From NCBI RefSeq assembly GCF_932526225.1, contig NC_064045.1, positions 11,776,442 through 11,836,441 of the forward strand: a stretch of 60,000 nt of DNA, in the 5' to 3' direction. The first letter of the stretch is position 1. Each line of letters begins with the position of its first letter. Below are positions 32,401 to 43,747 of the stretch, in pieces. The stretch is from Nematostella vectensis (Eukaryota; Cnidaria; Anthozoa; Actiniaria; Edwardsiidae). Position numbers and translations under genes: made by a program. The notes under the pieces were generated by a model. It worked only from the letters and a program-made list of their open reading frames with translations, searched no databases and was not told the DNA's origin.

Positions 32401-35400
32401 GCCGACAAAATGCAAGCTGCAAATATAAATATCCTTGCCACACTTGAATGAATCTCCATGTTTGCTCCGCGTTAAATTTTTTCTTTCTATCTTTTTGTTT
32501 TAATTTTTTCTCCTTACAAAATGAAAGAATAGTACAGGGCCCCCATTTCCATTTCTCTCCTATAACTGCGGGAATCTATTAGATTCATTTCTACAGGACG
32601 GTGCTATGAGACAATGCTTTGTTGTCACCAATTTGTGCGTACGAAGCATACGCTTCGTCACTTGTCCGAGCTTTCGCGGGTTGTTTACGATTTGTTGGGC
32701 TTTTACCCCGCAAAACGCACGTGAATTTCCAGCGCCGAAAGGGTTAAGTGTCTGTCGATCAGTTAGCTAGGTCTCGGTCAGTTAGCTAGGACTAGGTAAG
32801 TTAGCTGGGTCTATGTCAGTTAGCTGGGTCTAGGTAAGTTAGCTATGGGTCTAGGTCAGTTAGCTGGGTCTAGGTCAGTTAGCCGGATCTGCGTCAGTTT
32901 GCCGGATCTAGGTAAGTTAGTTGGGTCTAGGTCAGTTAGCTGGGTCTAGGTCAGTTAGCTGGGTCTAGGTAAGTTAGCTAGGTCTAGGTAAGTTAGCTAG
33001 GTCTAGGTAAGTTAACTAGGTCTAGGTCAGTTAACTAGGTCTAGATAAGTTAACTAGGTCTAGGTCAGTTAGCTAGGTCTAGGTCAGTTAGCTAGGTCTA
33101 GGTCAGTTAGCTAAGTCTAGGTCAGAGTTAGCTGGGTCTAGTCAGTTAGCTGGGTCTAGGTCAGTTAGCTAGGTCTAGGTAAGTTAACTAGGTCTAGGTC
33201 AGTTAGCTGGGTCTACGTCAGTTAGTTAGGTCTAGGTCAGTTAGCTAAGCCTAGGTCAATTAGCTGAGTCTAGGTCAGTTAGCTAGGTCTAGGTCAGTTA
33301 GCTGAGTCTGGGTCAATTAGCTAGGTCTAGGTCAGTTAGCTGGGTCTAGGTAAGTCAGCTAGGTCTAGGTCAGTTAGCTGGGTCTAGGTAAGTCAGCTAG
33401 GTCTAGGTCAGTTAGCTAAGTCTAGGTCATTTAGCTAGCTCTAGGTAAGTTAATAGGTCAGTAAACACCATGCAATCATTGCTAACATCGGCTAGCATTG
33501 ATGGCAGGTATCGCTCGACTGTCCGCAAGACAAAGAAAATATTAGCGACTACTTCGAGCACTACCTAACATGGTGTAGAGACATCAGATATGGTGTACAG
33601 ACAGCTACGGAGCAATGCGACTGTTCTCGCCAGGAATGGTGCTGTTTGCAAGGAATTTAAGTCATATGTTTTAAGTAAAATTCATTCATAAGATTCATAA
33701 TGGCAAAACCAATATGGTTTCCGTACTTTTTTTCGCCATGCCAAGATGATGCACAAATTTCCTTGCCATCTCATCAGGGTCTTCACCAGCTTTAGGTTGG
33801 TACACGAAATCTTTCACTTGGGAAACTGCCTCGTTTTCATTGCCCTCCATTCCTGCGTACAACATCCCTTCTTTGACAGTTCCATCCGGAAGAATGGCTT
33901 TGAAAATCGTCTTACCGCCGGAAGCGCCAGATTGAGAAGAACCACTGGACGATCCACTTGTGAAAATACCTCCACCGGAAGTTACCGTCGATGTACCAGT
34001 GCTTCCGGAGCTTCCTGTACTAGTGCTTGTTCCCCCTCCTCCTCCTCCTGCAGCTCCTGTAGATCCGCCAGTGGTACCAACCCCTCCCCCACCACCTGCT
34101 GAAGCCCCAGCACTACTTGCGCTCCCAGTTGTTGCACCAACCATGGCACCCGATGAAGATGCTCCCGTGCTGCCACCGGCTGCTGTCGTTAGCCCCCCGG
34201 TAGATGTTCCAGAGGAAGTTCCCCCGACGGTTTGGGGACTGCCTTAAAAATATTCAGGCAAAATTTAGACAAATGTAATTGAGCATATTAAGTGGCCATC
34301 TTGGAAAATGATTAATATGCAAATAAGGGGGCGGAGTGATCCCTTTTATAATGCAAGTTGTTTTTTTAAACTTGTCCTATCATATCATCATTAACATCAC
34401 TCACGCACTCACCCACCCACCCACTCACTATCTCAACCTGCTCAATCGCTCACTCACTCACGCACGCACTCACTCACCAACTCACGCGCTCACGCAATCA
34501 CTCACCCACCCACCCACCCACTCACTATCTCAACCACCCACCTGCTCAATCGCTCACTCACTCAGGTGCTCACGCAATCACTCACTCACTTACCCACTCG
34601 CTCGGTCACTCACTCATCCACTTACGCACGCACTCACGCGCTCATCAAGCACTCACTCACGCAATCACACACACACCCACTTACTCACTCAACCACTTAC
34701 TCACTCAACCACCCACTCAACCCCCCACTCACGCACTCGCTCGCTCGCTCACTCACTCACTCACTCACTCACTCACTCACTCACTCACTCACTCACTAGC
34801 TCACTCACTAGCTCACTCACTAGCTCACTCATCCACTCACAATAACTCACTTACCCACTCCCTATAAATAAATAAATCAATTACTCACACACTCATCCAC
34901 CCACCCATCCACTCAACCATTCACTCACTCTCTTTTTTCATTTATTAACACTTACTCTGCGATGCCACCGTTTGTGTAGATGTCACTCCATTCTTATTCA
35001 AATGAATATTGATCACGTGACCAGGTCCTGTGTACGCTTTTAGAGCAAGGCTGATAGCTTTATTCATTACTATCCTTGCTGCTTTCGCGGCTGCCTCGGC
35101 CCCAGCCTTCGCTCCTCCTTCTGCTCCTGCTGCTGCTCCGGCTGCGGCTCCAGCACGAGCCCCTGAATGAGAAGCTGCTGACTCCCCAGCATGAGCCCCC
35201 GCTCTCGCTCCTGCTCGGGCCGCTATCTTCATTAGGTGCAACTGTGATGTGTGGCTATATGCTTTCAGGGAATGAAGGTAGTAGAGATGAGTAAACAAAA
35301 CTGGAATTAGGAGAAACAGACAGACTGGGAAAAAAGAGCAACCCAGGTTGAATTTTATGATTAACGCCTCCAGACAGAGGGACAGACGGACGTACGAACA

Positions 35401-38400
35401 GAAAAACTCTCAGCTCAAGGATGAATTTTTTTTACATTTCAGACCCAGGGACAGAGAGAAGGAGGGGCAGGACGGATAGAAGGACAGATGGACAGAAGGA
35501 CAGAGGGATAGAAGGACAGAGGGACAGAAGGACAGAGGGACAGAAGGACAGAGGGACAAAAGGACAGAAAGGCAGAAGAAGAGAGGGACAAAAAGACAGA
35601 GGGACAGAAGGACAGAGGGACAAAAGGACAAAGGGACAAAAGGACAGAGGACCAAAAAGACAGGGGGACAGAAGGACAGAGGGACAAAAGGACAGAGGGA
35701 AAAAAAGACAGTGGGACAAAAGGACAGAGGGACAAAAAGACAGAGGGACAAAAGGACAGATGATGGACGAAAAGACACAGGGACAAAAGGACAGAGGGAC
35801 AAAAGGACAGAGGGACAGAAGGACAGAGGGACAAAAGTACAGAGGGACAAAAGGACAGTGGGACAAAAGGACAGAGGGACAAAAAGACAAAGGGACAGAG
35901 GGACAAAAAACAGAGGGACAAAAGGACAGAGGGACAGAAGGACAGAGGGACAAAAGGACAAAGGGACAAAAGGACAGAGCGACAAAAAGACAGGGGGACA
36001 GAAGGACAGAGGGACAAAAGGACAGAAAGGCAGAAGAAGAGAGGGACAAAAAGACAGAGGGACAGAAGGACAGAGGGACAAAAGGACAAAGGGACAAAAG
36101 GACAGAGGACCAAAAAGACAGGGGGACAGAAGGACAGAGGGACAAAAGGACAGAGGGAAAAAAAGACAGTGGGACAAAAGGACAGAGGGACAAAAAGACA
36201 GAGGGACAAAAGGACAGATGATGGACGAAAAGACACAGGGACAAAAGGACAGAGGGACAAAAGGACAGAGGGACAGAAGGACAGAGGGACAAAAGTACAG
36301 AGGGACAAAAGGACAGTGGGACAAAAGGACAGAGGGACAAAAAGACAAAGGGACAGAGGGACAAAAAACAGAGGGACAAAAGGACAGAGGGACAGAAGGA
36401 CAGAGGGACAAAAGGACAAAGGGACAAAAGGACAGAGCGACAAAAAGACAGGGGGACAGAAGGACAGAGGGACAAAAGGACAGAGGGACAAAAAGACAGT
36501 GGGACAAAAGGACAGAGGGACAAAAAGACAGAGGGACAGAAGGACAGATGATGGACAAAAAGACACAGGGACAGAAGGACAGAGGGACAAAAGGACAGAG
36601 GGACAGAAGGACAGAGGGACAAAAGGACAGAGGGACAAAAATACAGTGGGACAAAACGACAGAGTGACAAAAGGACAGAGGGACAAAAGGACAGAGAGAC
36701 AAAAGGACAGAGGGACAGAAGGACAGAGGGACAAAAGGACAGAGGGACAAAAAGACAGAAACAAAAGGACAGAGGGACAAAAAGACAGAGGTACAGAAGG
36801 ACAAAAAGACAGAAGGACAAAAAGACAGAGGGACAAAAAGACAGAGGGACAGAAGGACAGAGGGACAAAAGGACAGAGGGAAAGAAGGACAGAGGGACAG
36901 TGGGACAAAAAGACAGAGGGTCTGCGGGAAAGACACACAAGCCAGATAGACATACCTGATGATGATGATGATAAGTATGTTGTCCATAAAAACTGGGAGG
37001 GGATGGGTGCGTAGAATTTGCCATCAGGGGTCTTTACAGCCACCACTAAATGGTCATCACTAAAGTATTCTTTCATTAATATCTCCATGTAGTAATACTT
37101 TCCTTCAGTAAGCTGTGCCGGCCAAGACCGTTGTTCCGAGTACCTTTTAGCATGTAGAAAAGTTAGTGGTTAGATACATAGAACAGTGGCAGTGAGGGGG
37201 GGGATAGGGGGGCTGTTGTGACGCCACCCCCTCCCCTCCTGTGATAGTAATGACATGCTATAACAAGAAAGTCGCTATGCTTTGTACTGCGGGAGGGTAA
37301 GTTATAAGTAATGGAGGTTTCAGGTTTCAAAGGATATCAATAAAACCAATAAAAGTTTGTCCTTTGAAACACGAGCAACACGAAAACCCTGCTGAGTTTC
37401 TTCTAACTTACTTACTTTTCAAATTCATTAGGATCTGAACGTCTTAAACCAGATATACTTGCAATCATACTTTTGTGTTCAGGCATCTCATCTGTGCTCA
37501 AGTACAATTCTCCCTGATTGTTAGCGGCTAAATGATAGAAATTTTGGTGTGTCAGTACGAAGTTGTTAGAGTATACAAACTGTTTTAAGTAAAGTTACCT
37601 CAAGAATCCATGTGCTGTAGCCTGCGGTGCTTTAGGATGAGGTAAGATCATAGTTTTTAATAGCGTAGGCAAGATTTGATCAGAAGGGGTGATGATGAGG
37701 GCGCAGTCATAGGTATCAAATTGAAAAATGAAATCACATTACGATCATACAATAAGAAATGATCAACTTATCGGCGGGGCGGTTGAGACAGCTCGGGGCA
37801 TTAAATATAGGGTATTTCAGGGCGGTCTTTTGGGTAGTTATGGGTATTCGCAGGGGCTCATATGTAGGGGTAATCATCTGTATTATAAGTGTCACGGCGT
37901 TTCCCAGGATCAGGCTATTTTTAGAAGCTCGCGCACGAACGGGCCAATCAGCTACGTTGACGTTGTCCGGTGCGCGCGAGGGACGTGAGGTTGTACGCGC
38001 AAATTTCAGTGAGGAAGAATATTTTTTTATCCATCATTGTAATTTAGAATTCAAAGTCGTAGGTAGGGTTGGATTTATATTAAAGAAGAGAGCAACAAAA
38101 GTCAAAGTACCGAAGAGAGAACATAGCTTTTTGGTCTCTTTTTTGAGACTGCGCGTGCAGTTGAGCTCAGCCAAAACGTCAACACAAAGGTCGAATCTGA
38201 TTGGCTCATACGCACGTCTAAAAATAGCCTGATCCTAGGAAACGCCGTGACACCGTGACACCTATATAGTACCAGAATGTGGGGAAGTTGATTGCCCCTA
38301 CTTATGAGCCCCTGATATTCGGTAGTTATTTTATTCGGGCGCTCGGGCCAGTATATCGGTTATACGGGTGTTATACTTGGATTGTTTTCTCAAGGGGGCC

Positions 38401-40090
38401 TAACGGTTTACAGTTCACGCAGGCTCAGTTCATCAAGCAAATGATACACAAGTTGCCCCGGAATAACTGGAATATAGGAAACTTTTTCTTACCATGGCAT
38501 ACCGGAAAAACTGGGATCTTATTCCTTATTACGGAATTTCCGATTAAATGGTAAACAACCGATCCCCAAGCCTGATTTTGCAAAATCTATCGCAGCTATT
38601 CAAGAGATTCCCACACAGGTTATACCATTCGTTCGTCTTACTCAGATCAAAATCAGTTTATTGAGTGACTTACAGATATAGAATACGTGGGGCCCACTCT
38701 GTTGCGGTACAAAGTAGGTTCTGATCCGGGTCCCGAAATTTTCGCCCCAGTTTGCCGGTTGCGTAAAGGCAGATGCGTAACCGCGCCATGTAGGAAGGTT
38801 GGGGTAGCGTGGGTCCTTTAGTAGATTCTCAATTTCATATGAATCAACTCCTTCCCACTTCTCTATATAAACCCCGTGCTGGCGTGTTACTCCTGTGGCG
38901 TATAGAAAGACGAAATGAAAAAGTCCATTGTCACTAGTAACGCAGTAATAGGTATGAAGATGAGAAATAAAATTCGCGCACCCATACGATATATCCAAGC
39001 TAGTCGCAGGCGTTATGATTGGTTTTCCTGTGGTAAGTTATCGAAATTGTCACGTCACAGGAACCCTCAACCCGAACGGTCTTTACGTCATGTAATACAC
39101 CATAGTACTTCATGTAGGTTTAGGGTAAGGGAGTTTGTGCATGACGTACTAACCTCTAGTCCCAGATCCCACGTCTTCTCGCGGTCTTCTGCGAGCACAC
39201 AGGAAACCCGACAAAAACACCTAGGACTTGCTATATCCTCATTAACCCCTTAACTTTTGTATAGAAAAACAACCCCCCGGAATTCCCAGATTTCCCCTGC
39301 GGGGACTGTGGTAAATAATGGCTGTCGTTTTTCTAATTGGTCTAAAAGAGCCTGGGGCGAGCGCGCGGGACACCTGTGATTCTCTAAAACGTTAGGGACT
39401 AGGCTCCATAAAATGCTGCCAGCGACAGTGCTGAAAAACGTGACTAGTTCTAGTACTGCGCGGTTAAACCAGCCTTTTTGTTTTGAAATTGGCGATGTTT
39501 TACAGGCAAACTGTAACATTTTGACAAATGCTAAGAAAACTAGACAAAACAAGGCTATAATTTTCTTTATGACTCCCTCATTATCAAACAAATCTGTCTT
39601 TTTTTGTACAGTATGGTTTTAATGCTGTACAGTGAGTCGACAGAGGTCAGCCTTTCGTACCTTTACTCGAACGATTCAACACTGCAATTTTGTTTGTTTT
39701 CGCAAGAACACGTGCATGCGCATACGTTATTCAGCACTGTCGCTGCCAGGAAAATCGTAGTAAACACAAATTCCTGCAAGTCTACGTGGACATTCTCGAA
39801 TTACAAAGTTCTAAGGCGATACAAAAGCGAAAAAATTATTGAAGCCGACTCCCAAATATGGTATGTGATGCCTAATAAGGAAATGACCGAGCGAGCTAGA
39901 AAAACTACGGTTTTTAAAACAAGATTAATTGATTTTAAAATGGAATCAAACAGAAAAAAAACTTACCAGGAGCGAATAGTTGGGGAATGCCTTCAACTGT
40001 TGCTATGGCGACGGTGGAAATGAAAATAGACACGAGGAGAATATCGTATTTGTTCCCTTGAAAAGCGGCCATATGTCTACGTAGCGTCAT
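29182..40090 (-). CDS. Secreted PA14-AbfB multidomain protein gene, complete copy (copy 2)
   Basis: This is a nine-exon gene. Exons in order are 40090-39967, 38892-38674, 37527-37416, 37143-36956, 35261-34956, 34242-33727, 31397-31134, 30545-30249 and 29471-29182. Every junction has AG/GT ends and the phases (1,1,2,1,1,1,1,1) are mutually consistent, giving 2316 nt and 771 residues. Order of parts: signal peptide (1-~34), PA14 domain (~46-205), Ala/Gly-rich segment (~225-275), Gly/Ser-rich segment (~318-420), AbfB-like fold (~490-590) and an unrecognised C-terminal region. PA14 and AbfB families bind carbohydrate, so an extracellular glycan-binding or matrix/mucus role is likely but inferred. 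No TM segment or GPI signal is obvious at the C terminus. The weakest junction is the donor after the Gly/Ser exon (GTACGG). Confidence 0.85.
30249..30545 (-). CDS. PA14-AbfB gene exon 8: end of AbfB and linker (copy 2)
   Basis: 99 codons, acceptor CTTGTAG| and donor AAAG|GTATGT. Continues the trefoil (RQATLKAQK) then VANYFSFLLM and a Cys-containing stretch. The open frame extends past the donor to 30082, but only the spliced version joins exon 9 in frame. Confidence 0.75.
31134..31397 (-). CDS. PA14-AbfB gene exon 7: AbfB-like beta-trefoil, first part (copy 2)
   Basis: 88 codons, acceptor CATTTCAG| and donor |GTAAGT. The pattern GYFVVQRNFRFYLEKNDGT followed by an aromatic is characteristic of the arabinose-binding AbfB domain (Pfam PF05270). 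The trefoil motif continues across the splice into exon 8. An earlier block (CQYFIIR) resembles the same repeat. Confidence 0.75.
31519..32744. repeat. 1.2 kb foldback element (copy 2)
   Basis: Counterpart of 2291-3507 with the same arms and terminal motif, and small indels in the spacer and arms. Confidence 0.8.
32755..33462. repeat. 19-bp minisatellite (copy 2)
   Basis: Same unit as 3519-4413 but ~180 bp shorter and with a different order of variants, so it has rearranged since the duplication. Confidence 0.95.
33727..34242 (-). CDS. PA14-AbfB gene exon 6: Gly/Ser-rich segment plus a small ordered domain (copy 2)
   Basis: 172 codons. The first ~110 residues are Gly/Ser/Thr/Ala low complexity. 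The rest (TIFKAILPDGTVKEG ... DPDEMARKF) looks folded. Acceptor TTTTTAAG|. The chosen donor is GTACGG after an A-run because it gives the phase the next exon needs. The frame could instead run 11 codons further to a stop at 33695, giving a shorter alternative product. Confidence 0.7.
34398..34935. repeat. (ACTC)n tract, single block (copy 2)
   Basis: Counterpart of 5345-6330 with only one of the two blocks, about 440 bp shorter. Confidence 0.93.
34956..35261 (-). CDS. PA14-AbfB gene exon 5: Ala/Gly-rich segment (copy 2)
   Basis: 102 codons in phase with the PA14 exon. About 50 residues are built almost only of Ala, Gly, Glu, Lys, Arg and Ser (AGARAGA-type repeats), followed by an ordered stretch (LALKAYTGPGHVINIHLNKNG). 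Acceptor CTGAAAG| and donor |GTAAGT. Identical in length in copy 1, although flanked by the most length-variable DNA of the unit. Confidence 0.82.
35459..36932. repeat. 16-bp minisatellite, expanded (copy 2)
   Basis: Same unit as in copy 1 but ~880 bp longer. A ~458 bp block starting near 35571 recurs near 36029, so growth involved segmental duplication inside the array. Confidence 0.95.
36956..37143 (-). CDS. PA14-AbfB gene exon 4: PA14 domain, end (copy 2)
   Basis: Completes the PA14 fold: QRSWP, the LTEGKYYYMEILMKE strand and the DDHLVVAVKTPDGKF segment, then a run of five Ser codons. Acceptor TAAAAG| and donor |GTATGT. The intron downstream is filled by the 16-bp minisatellite. Confidence 0.88.
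37416..37527 (-). CDS. PA14-AbfB gene exon 3: PA14 domain, middle (copy 2)
   Basis: The acceptor ATTTAG| and donor |GTAAGTAAG bracket 112 bp. It encodes the ELYLST strand typical of PA14 plus an IASISG turn. The phase 1 entry and phase 2 exit match its neighbours. Confidence 0.88.
37889..38253. mobile_element. 365 bp inverted-repeat element (copy 2)
   Basis: Same element and position as 8397-8761. Confidence 0.65.
38674..38892 (-). CDS. PA14-AbfB gene exon 2: PA14 domain, first part (copy 2)
   Basis: Flanked by CCACAG| and |GTAAGT. It carries PA14 hallmarks: the GVYIEKWEG start, the NWGENFG(T)R turn before YFVPQQSG, and the HVFYI strand. 73 codons, phase 1 to phase 1. Confidence 0.88.
39967..40090 (-). 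CDS. PA14-AbfB gene exon 1: signal peptide (copy 2)
   Basis: Starts at an ATG (Met1; a second in-frame ATG is codon 7). The hydrophobic core at residues ~16-31 (DILLVSIFISTVAIA) is followed by small residues, a classic secretory signal. The exon ends CCTG|GTAAGT in phase 1 and joins the PA14 exon with acceptor CCACAG|GA. No other start in this frame explains the PA14 exon, which has no ATG of its own at its 5' end. Confidence 0.8.
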
Positions 40091-41976
40091 CTTTTAAAGA
40101 TGTATACTTCTCCCATTAGAGACTCACAGCGGCTCTAAAAACCTGACCTGACAGAAAAATTAGAATAATCTTTCAACATGGAATTATTCTTTGATCTTTG
40201 ATCAGACATTTAAAAGCAGTTTGTCTTCTTTGCATTCGTCTATGCACAAGCAGCTCCAGCTAACTAGATGTCTTCATTTAGTATATACATTTAAAAATAA
40301 TTTTATTGCCTTAATTCTTTAAAAAAATGAAACTCTTACCGTGTCCCTAAGGGGTTGAGTCCCAGCGGAAATCGCTGAGATTTGACAGAAAGTTATTTGC
40401 GACAACAAAAAGAAACGGTAAGAGTGATTTTATTAAGAATTTAGGCAATAAAATATATTTTAAATGTACATACTAAATTAAGACAGTCATATGAGAAAAA
40501 GAAGCTAACAGAGTAAAAACCTTCGTGTAAGAACCTAGTGATTTAAGAACCTATAGGCAGAAATTTTGGATTATTCCATGAAAAATGAAACAAATTTGGG
40601 GCTTTGAAATGTAAATTTGCTAAACACTTTGCTCTCCCATAAAGATAAGATTACAGTTTTAACATACATATACAGTAGGGTATCTCTATAGAAAAATGGC
40701 TAAACACTTCGCTCTCCCATAAAGATTACTGTTTTAACATACATATAGAGTAGGGTATCTCTATAGCAAAATGGCTAAACACTTTGCTCTTCCATAAAGA
40801 TAAGATTACTGTTTTAACATCTCTATAGCAAAATGGCTATATACCCAGTCACACTTAATTATGAATCCTACTCTTGATTAAGCAACAAAAAATAAGAACC
40901 TAATAAGAAACCTATTTTGCCTTAATTGTTAGTAACTCGTACCTCAAAATATAAGAACCCGTTTTGCCAGACTTGAGAAAATTTCTAACAAGCGGGTTTT
41001 TATCACAGAGGTCTATTACTTCGAAGGTCTAATCTTCGAATTTTAGTAAATCTGATGATTCGTGGAAAAATGAATTAAAAATGAGAAAAACTATCCGTGT
41101 AAAACTTAAACTCCTGCACTGCCCCTAACATCGAAGGGGAGGAGAAATCTTACAAAACGAAATACAAATAACTTTTAAGAATTACGAATAAACAAAACAG
41201 AAATAATAGGATTAATTTTAAATGGAGAACTTTACAATTGAGGTCACATGACACTTATTTTGATCAAGAGATTGTTCTATAGACATCAACAACAATTACA
41301 AATCAACAGGAATTTGATAGACTAATCTTCAGGGAAGATTATTTACAATGCAAGTCACTTGACACTACTCTTCATTAAGTGAACTTTTTGCACCATAAAA
41401 TGTCGGCCAGCACTGACCTTCTAAAAAATCGTCTTCCCTTCCAATTCATTTTAAGCTTTTTTTCACTTCTTTCTTCCATGAAAGTTTTTGTCTAAGTTAT
41501 ATGTTACCTGCTGTAAAGGATTTCCACTCTGGTAATTTTTACCGTCGCTGCCCTTTGTGTCACTGACATTCTACCCGTTGGGATTTGATCATGCCAAGTA
41601 AATGTATTGTCTAAGGTGTAGATGGTGGAAGCATTGTTCTCTATTTGTTGGATTTCAGGGGGGTAACAATGGGGTCAACCAGTCTCACAAACTGGATCTT
41701 ACTCCAGGTTTTAGGCTTCTATGTTCATTTAAATTAGGTTATTTGCAGTTTGGAGTTATTTTTGCGGTTTCATGCGCTCTGCCTTGATTTATTTGATTTC
41801 TTTTTTTTTTATTCTTCAAACCGCTTTTAAAAATACAAACATAGATAAAACGATATACAGTCTATCAACAAAATGAGAAAAACTCAACACACACGTACAA
41901 GTTAATCGATTTTGCAGATTACAGTCTAACAGAGAGTAACTGTACAGTCTTACAGAAACTGTTACAATATTATTAT

Positions 41977-42350
41977 TCCGGTGCGCTCTCGACGGCCCTT
42001 AAAAATTCGGGGAAGACATTGATTTTCGTGTCCGGTCGTACTCATAACCGCAGCAGGTCTCCAAGGTGAGCAGCCTCTGGTTGATAGAACAATGTAGGTA
42101 AGGGAAGTCGGCAAAATAGATCCGTAACTTCGGGAAGAGGATTGGCTCTAAGGGTTGGGTCTGTCGGGCTAAGACTTGAAGCCAGTGGACCCGGCCCGGA
42201 CTGGCCGAGGCCCACCCGGGTCGAAGCTGGACCCGGGAAGGGGCTGTTGGTGGATTGGCCCACCTATGGTCGCGAGGCCAATTCGGCAGGCAATGAACAA
42301 CCAACTTAGAACTGGCAGTGACTTGGGGAATCCGACTGTTTAATTAAAAC
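41977..42350 (+). pseudogene. 28S rRNA fragment, 5'-truncated (copy 2)
   Basis: Same fragment as in copy 1 but starting at TCCGGTGCG. A ~440 bp deletion joined the AT-rich flank (TATTATTAT) directly to the rRNA interior, removing its first ~70 bp. Confidence 0.88.
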
Positions 42351-42671
42351 TGCAGGGCGACTTCGACTCGAACGAAGTTACAGGGGTAATAGACTGTGCT
42401 AGCGTCCCGTCTTGGCCCGACTGGTGCCAATGTGTGTATGCTAGTGTGCTTTTAAAGTCCACATTTATGTATACATACTCGCAAAGATAGTTTGGCTATC
42501 CGACGGAGTTTTAGACTAGCAAAGGTCGCATGCGTAATCCGCACAATTGGCATCACGCTAGCCTGGTCGCAGCTCTAGATCGCACATGGATCTAAGCTGT
42601 GGATTAAAGCACTTCGTTCCAGTCGAAGTCGCCCTGCAGTTTTTTTGCCGATGAAGTTTAACTAAGGCAAA

Positions 42672-42729
42672 CCGGCTATGCCATGCTGACGAGTCCTAAT
42701 AAGGACGAAACAGCTGTCCATGGTTGCCG
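42672..42729 (+). ncRNA. Type I hammerhead ribozyme (copy 2)
   Basis: Sequence and predicted fold identical to 13620-13677. The conserved core is unchanged. Flanking 83 bp direct repeats and inverted repeat are also kept. Confidence 0.88.
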
Positions 42730-43002
42730 AACTGCACGGGTAATAGACTGTGCTAGCGTCCCGTCTTGGCCCGACTGGTGCCAATGTGTGTATGCTAGTG
42801 TGCTTTTAAAGTCCACATTTCTGAAATAATACCACCGTCATTAATGTCCATTCTATAATCGGCATAAATCTAAAATTAGAGAATACTGTCACTCGGGTTT
42901 GGGTCTTTCCAGAGCACTTTATTTTGTATATATGTATCACAATACAATTGCTTTAGGATGAGAGGAAAGAGAACAACAGAATAACCGAATAACGAGTGTG
43001 TA

Positions 43003-43174
43003 AAGCCCTGTGCAAACTGCGCCAGCACCTGCCAATTCTTGCTCGACTGACCACAAGACAAAGGAAATGTCAGGAAGTCCATTTCCTTTTTTGACATTTC
43101 CTTTGTCCTATAGTCAGTCAAGCGAAAATTCGCCAGCAATGCTGGCAGGTGCTGGCGCAGTTTGCACAGGGCTT
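43003..43174. mobile_element. 172 bp MITE (copy 2)
   Basis: Counterpart of 13951-14122 with the same termini and TA flanks. Confidence 0.75.
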
Positions 43175-43363
43175 TAAAGCACTCGTGCGAATGAAATACG
43201 ATCCTCGTGTACCCTAAAATCCTCGTATTCCCATTAAACTGTATTTAAGTGCGTGCCCAGGGGGAATTCCTAGGGGTCCGGACCCGACCCTACTCATTTG
43301 CAGAAACGTGAAATCACGTGGGGAGACTAATTTGACTAGTGGAATAGTTAAGAAAATGATAGA

Positions 43364-43542
43364 GGGGGGGACTGGGGACTTTCAGTGAAACGAGTGGGAG
43401 GCGCGAATCGCCCCTCCGGGCCTCCCAGCCCCGTTCCAGGCTGGGGACTTTCAGTGACACCGAAACGCGTTTCGCGTAGATTAATAATTGCTGGTTATTA
43501 ATATACGTCGGGACCACTTCGCGTAGATGGATACTTAGCAGA
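43364..43542 (+). repeat. Left TIR, copy 2 element
   Basis: As 14312-14491, with a 7-base terminal G-run instead of 8. Confidence 0.92.
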
Positions 43543-43553
43543 ATACAAGGCGT

Positions 43554-43747
43554 ACCCAAACACTCGTTCCGCCGGCTGTAATACGGGCAATTAGAGACTG
43601 GGTGGCACAAGGCACACCCAAACACTCGTCCCGCCGGCTGTGATACGGGCAATTAGAGACTGGGTGGCACAAGGCATACCCAAACACTCGTCCCGCCGGT
43701 TGTGATACGGGCAGTTAGAGACTGGGTGGCACAAGGTATACCCAAAC
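43554..43747 (+). promoter_or_regulatory. Three 62-bp direct repeats upstream of the replicase (copy 2)
   Basis: Counterpart of 14503-14696, unchanged in number of units. Confidence 0.6.
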
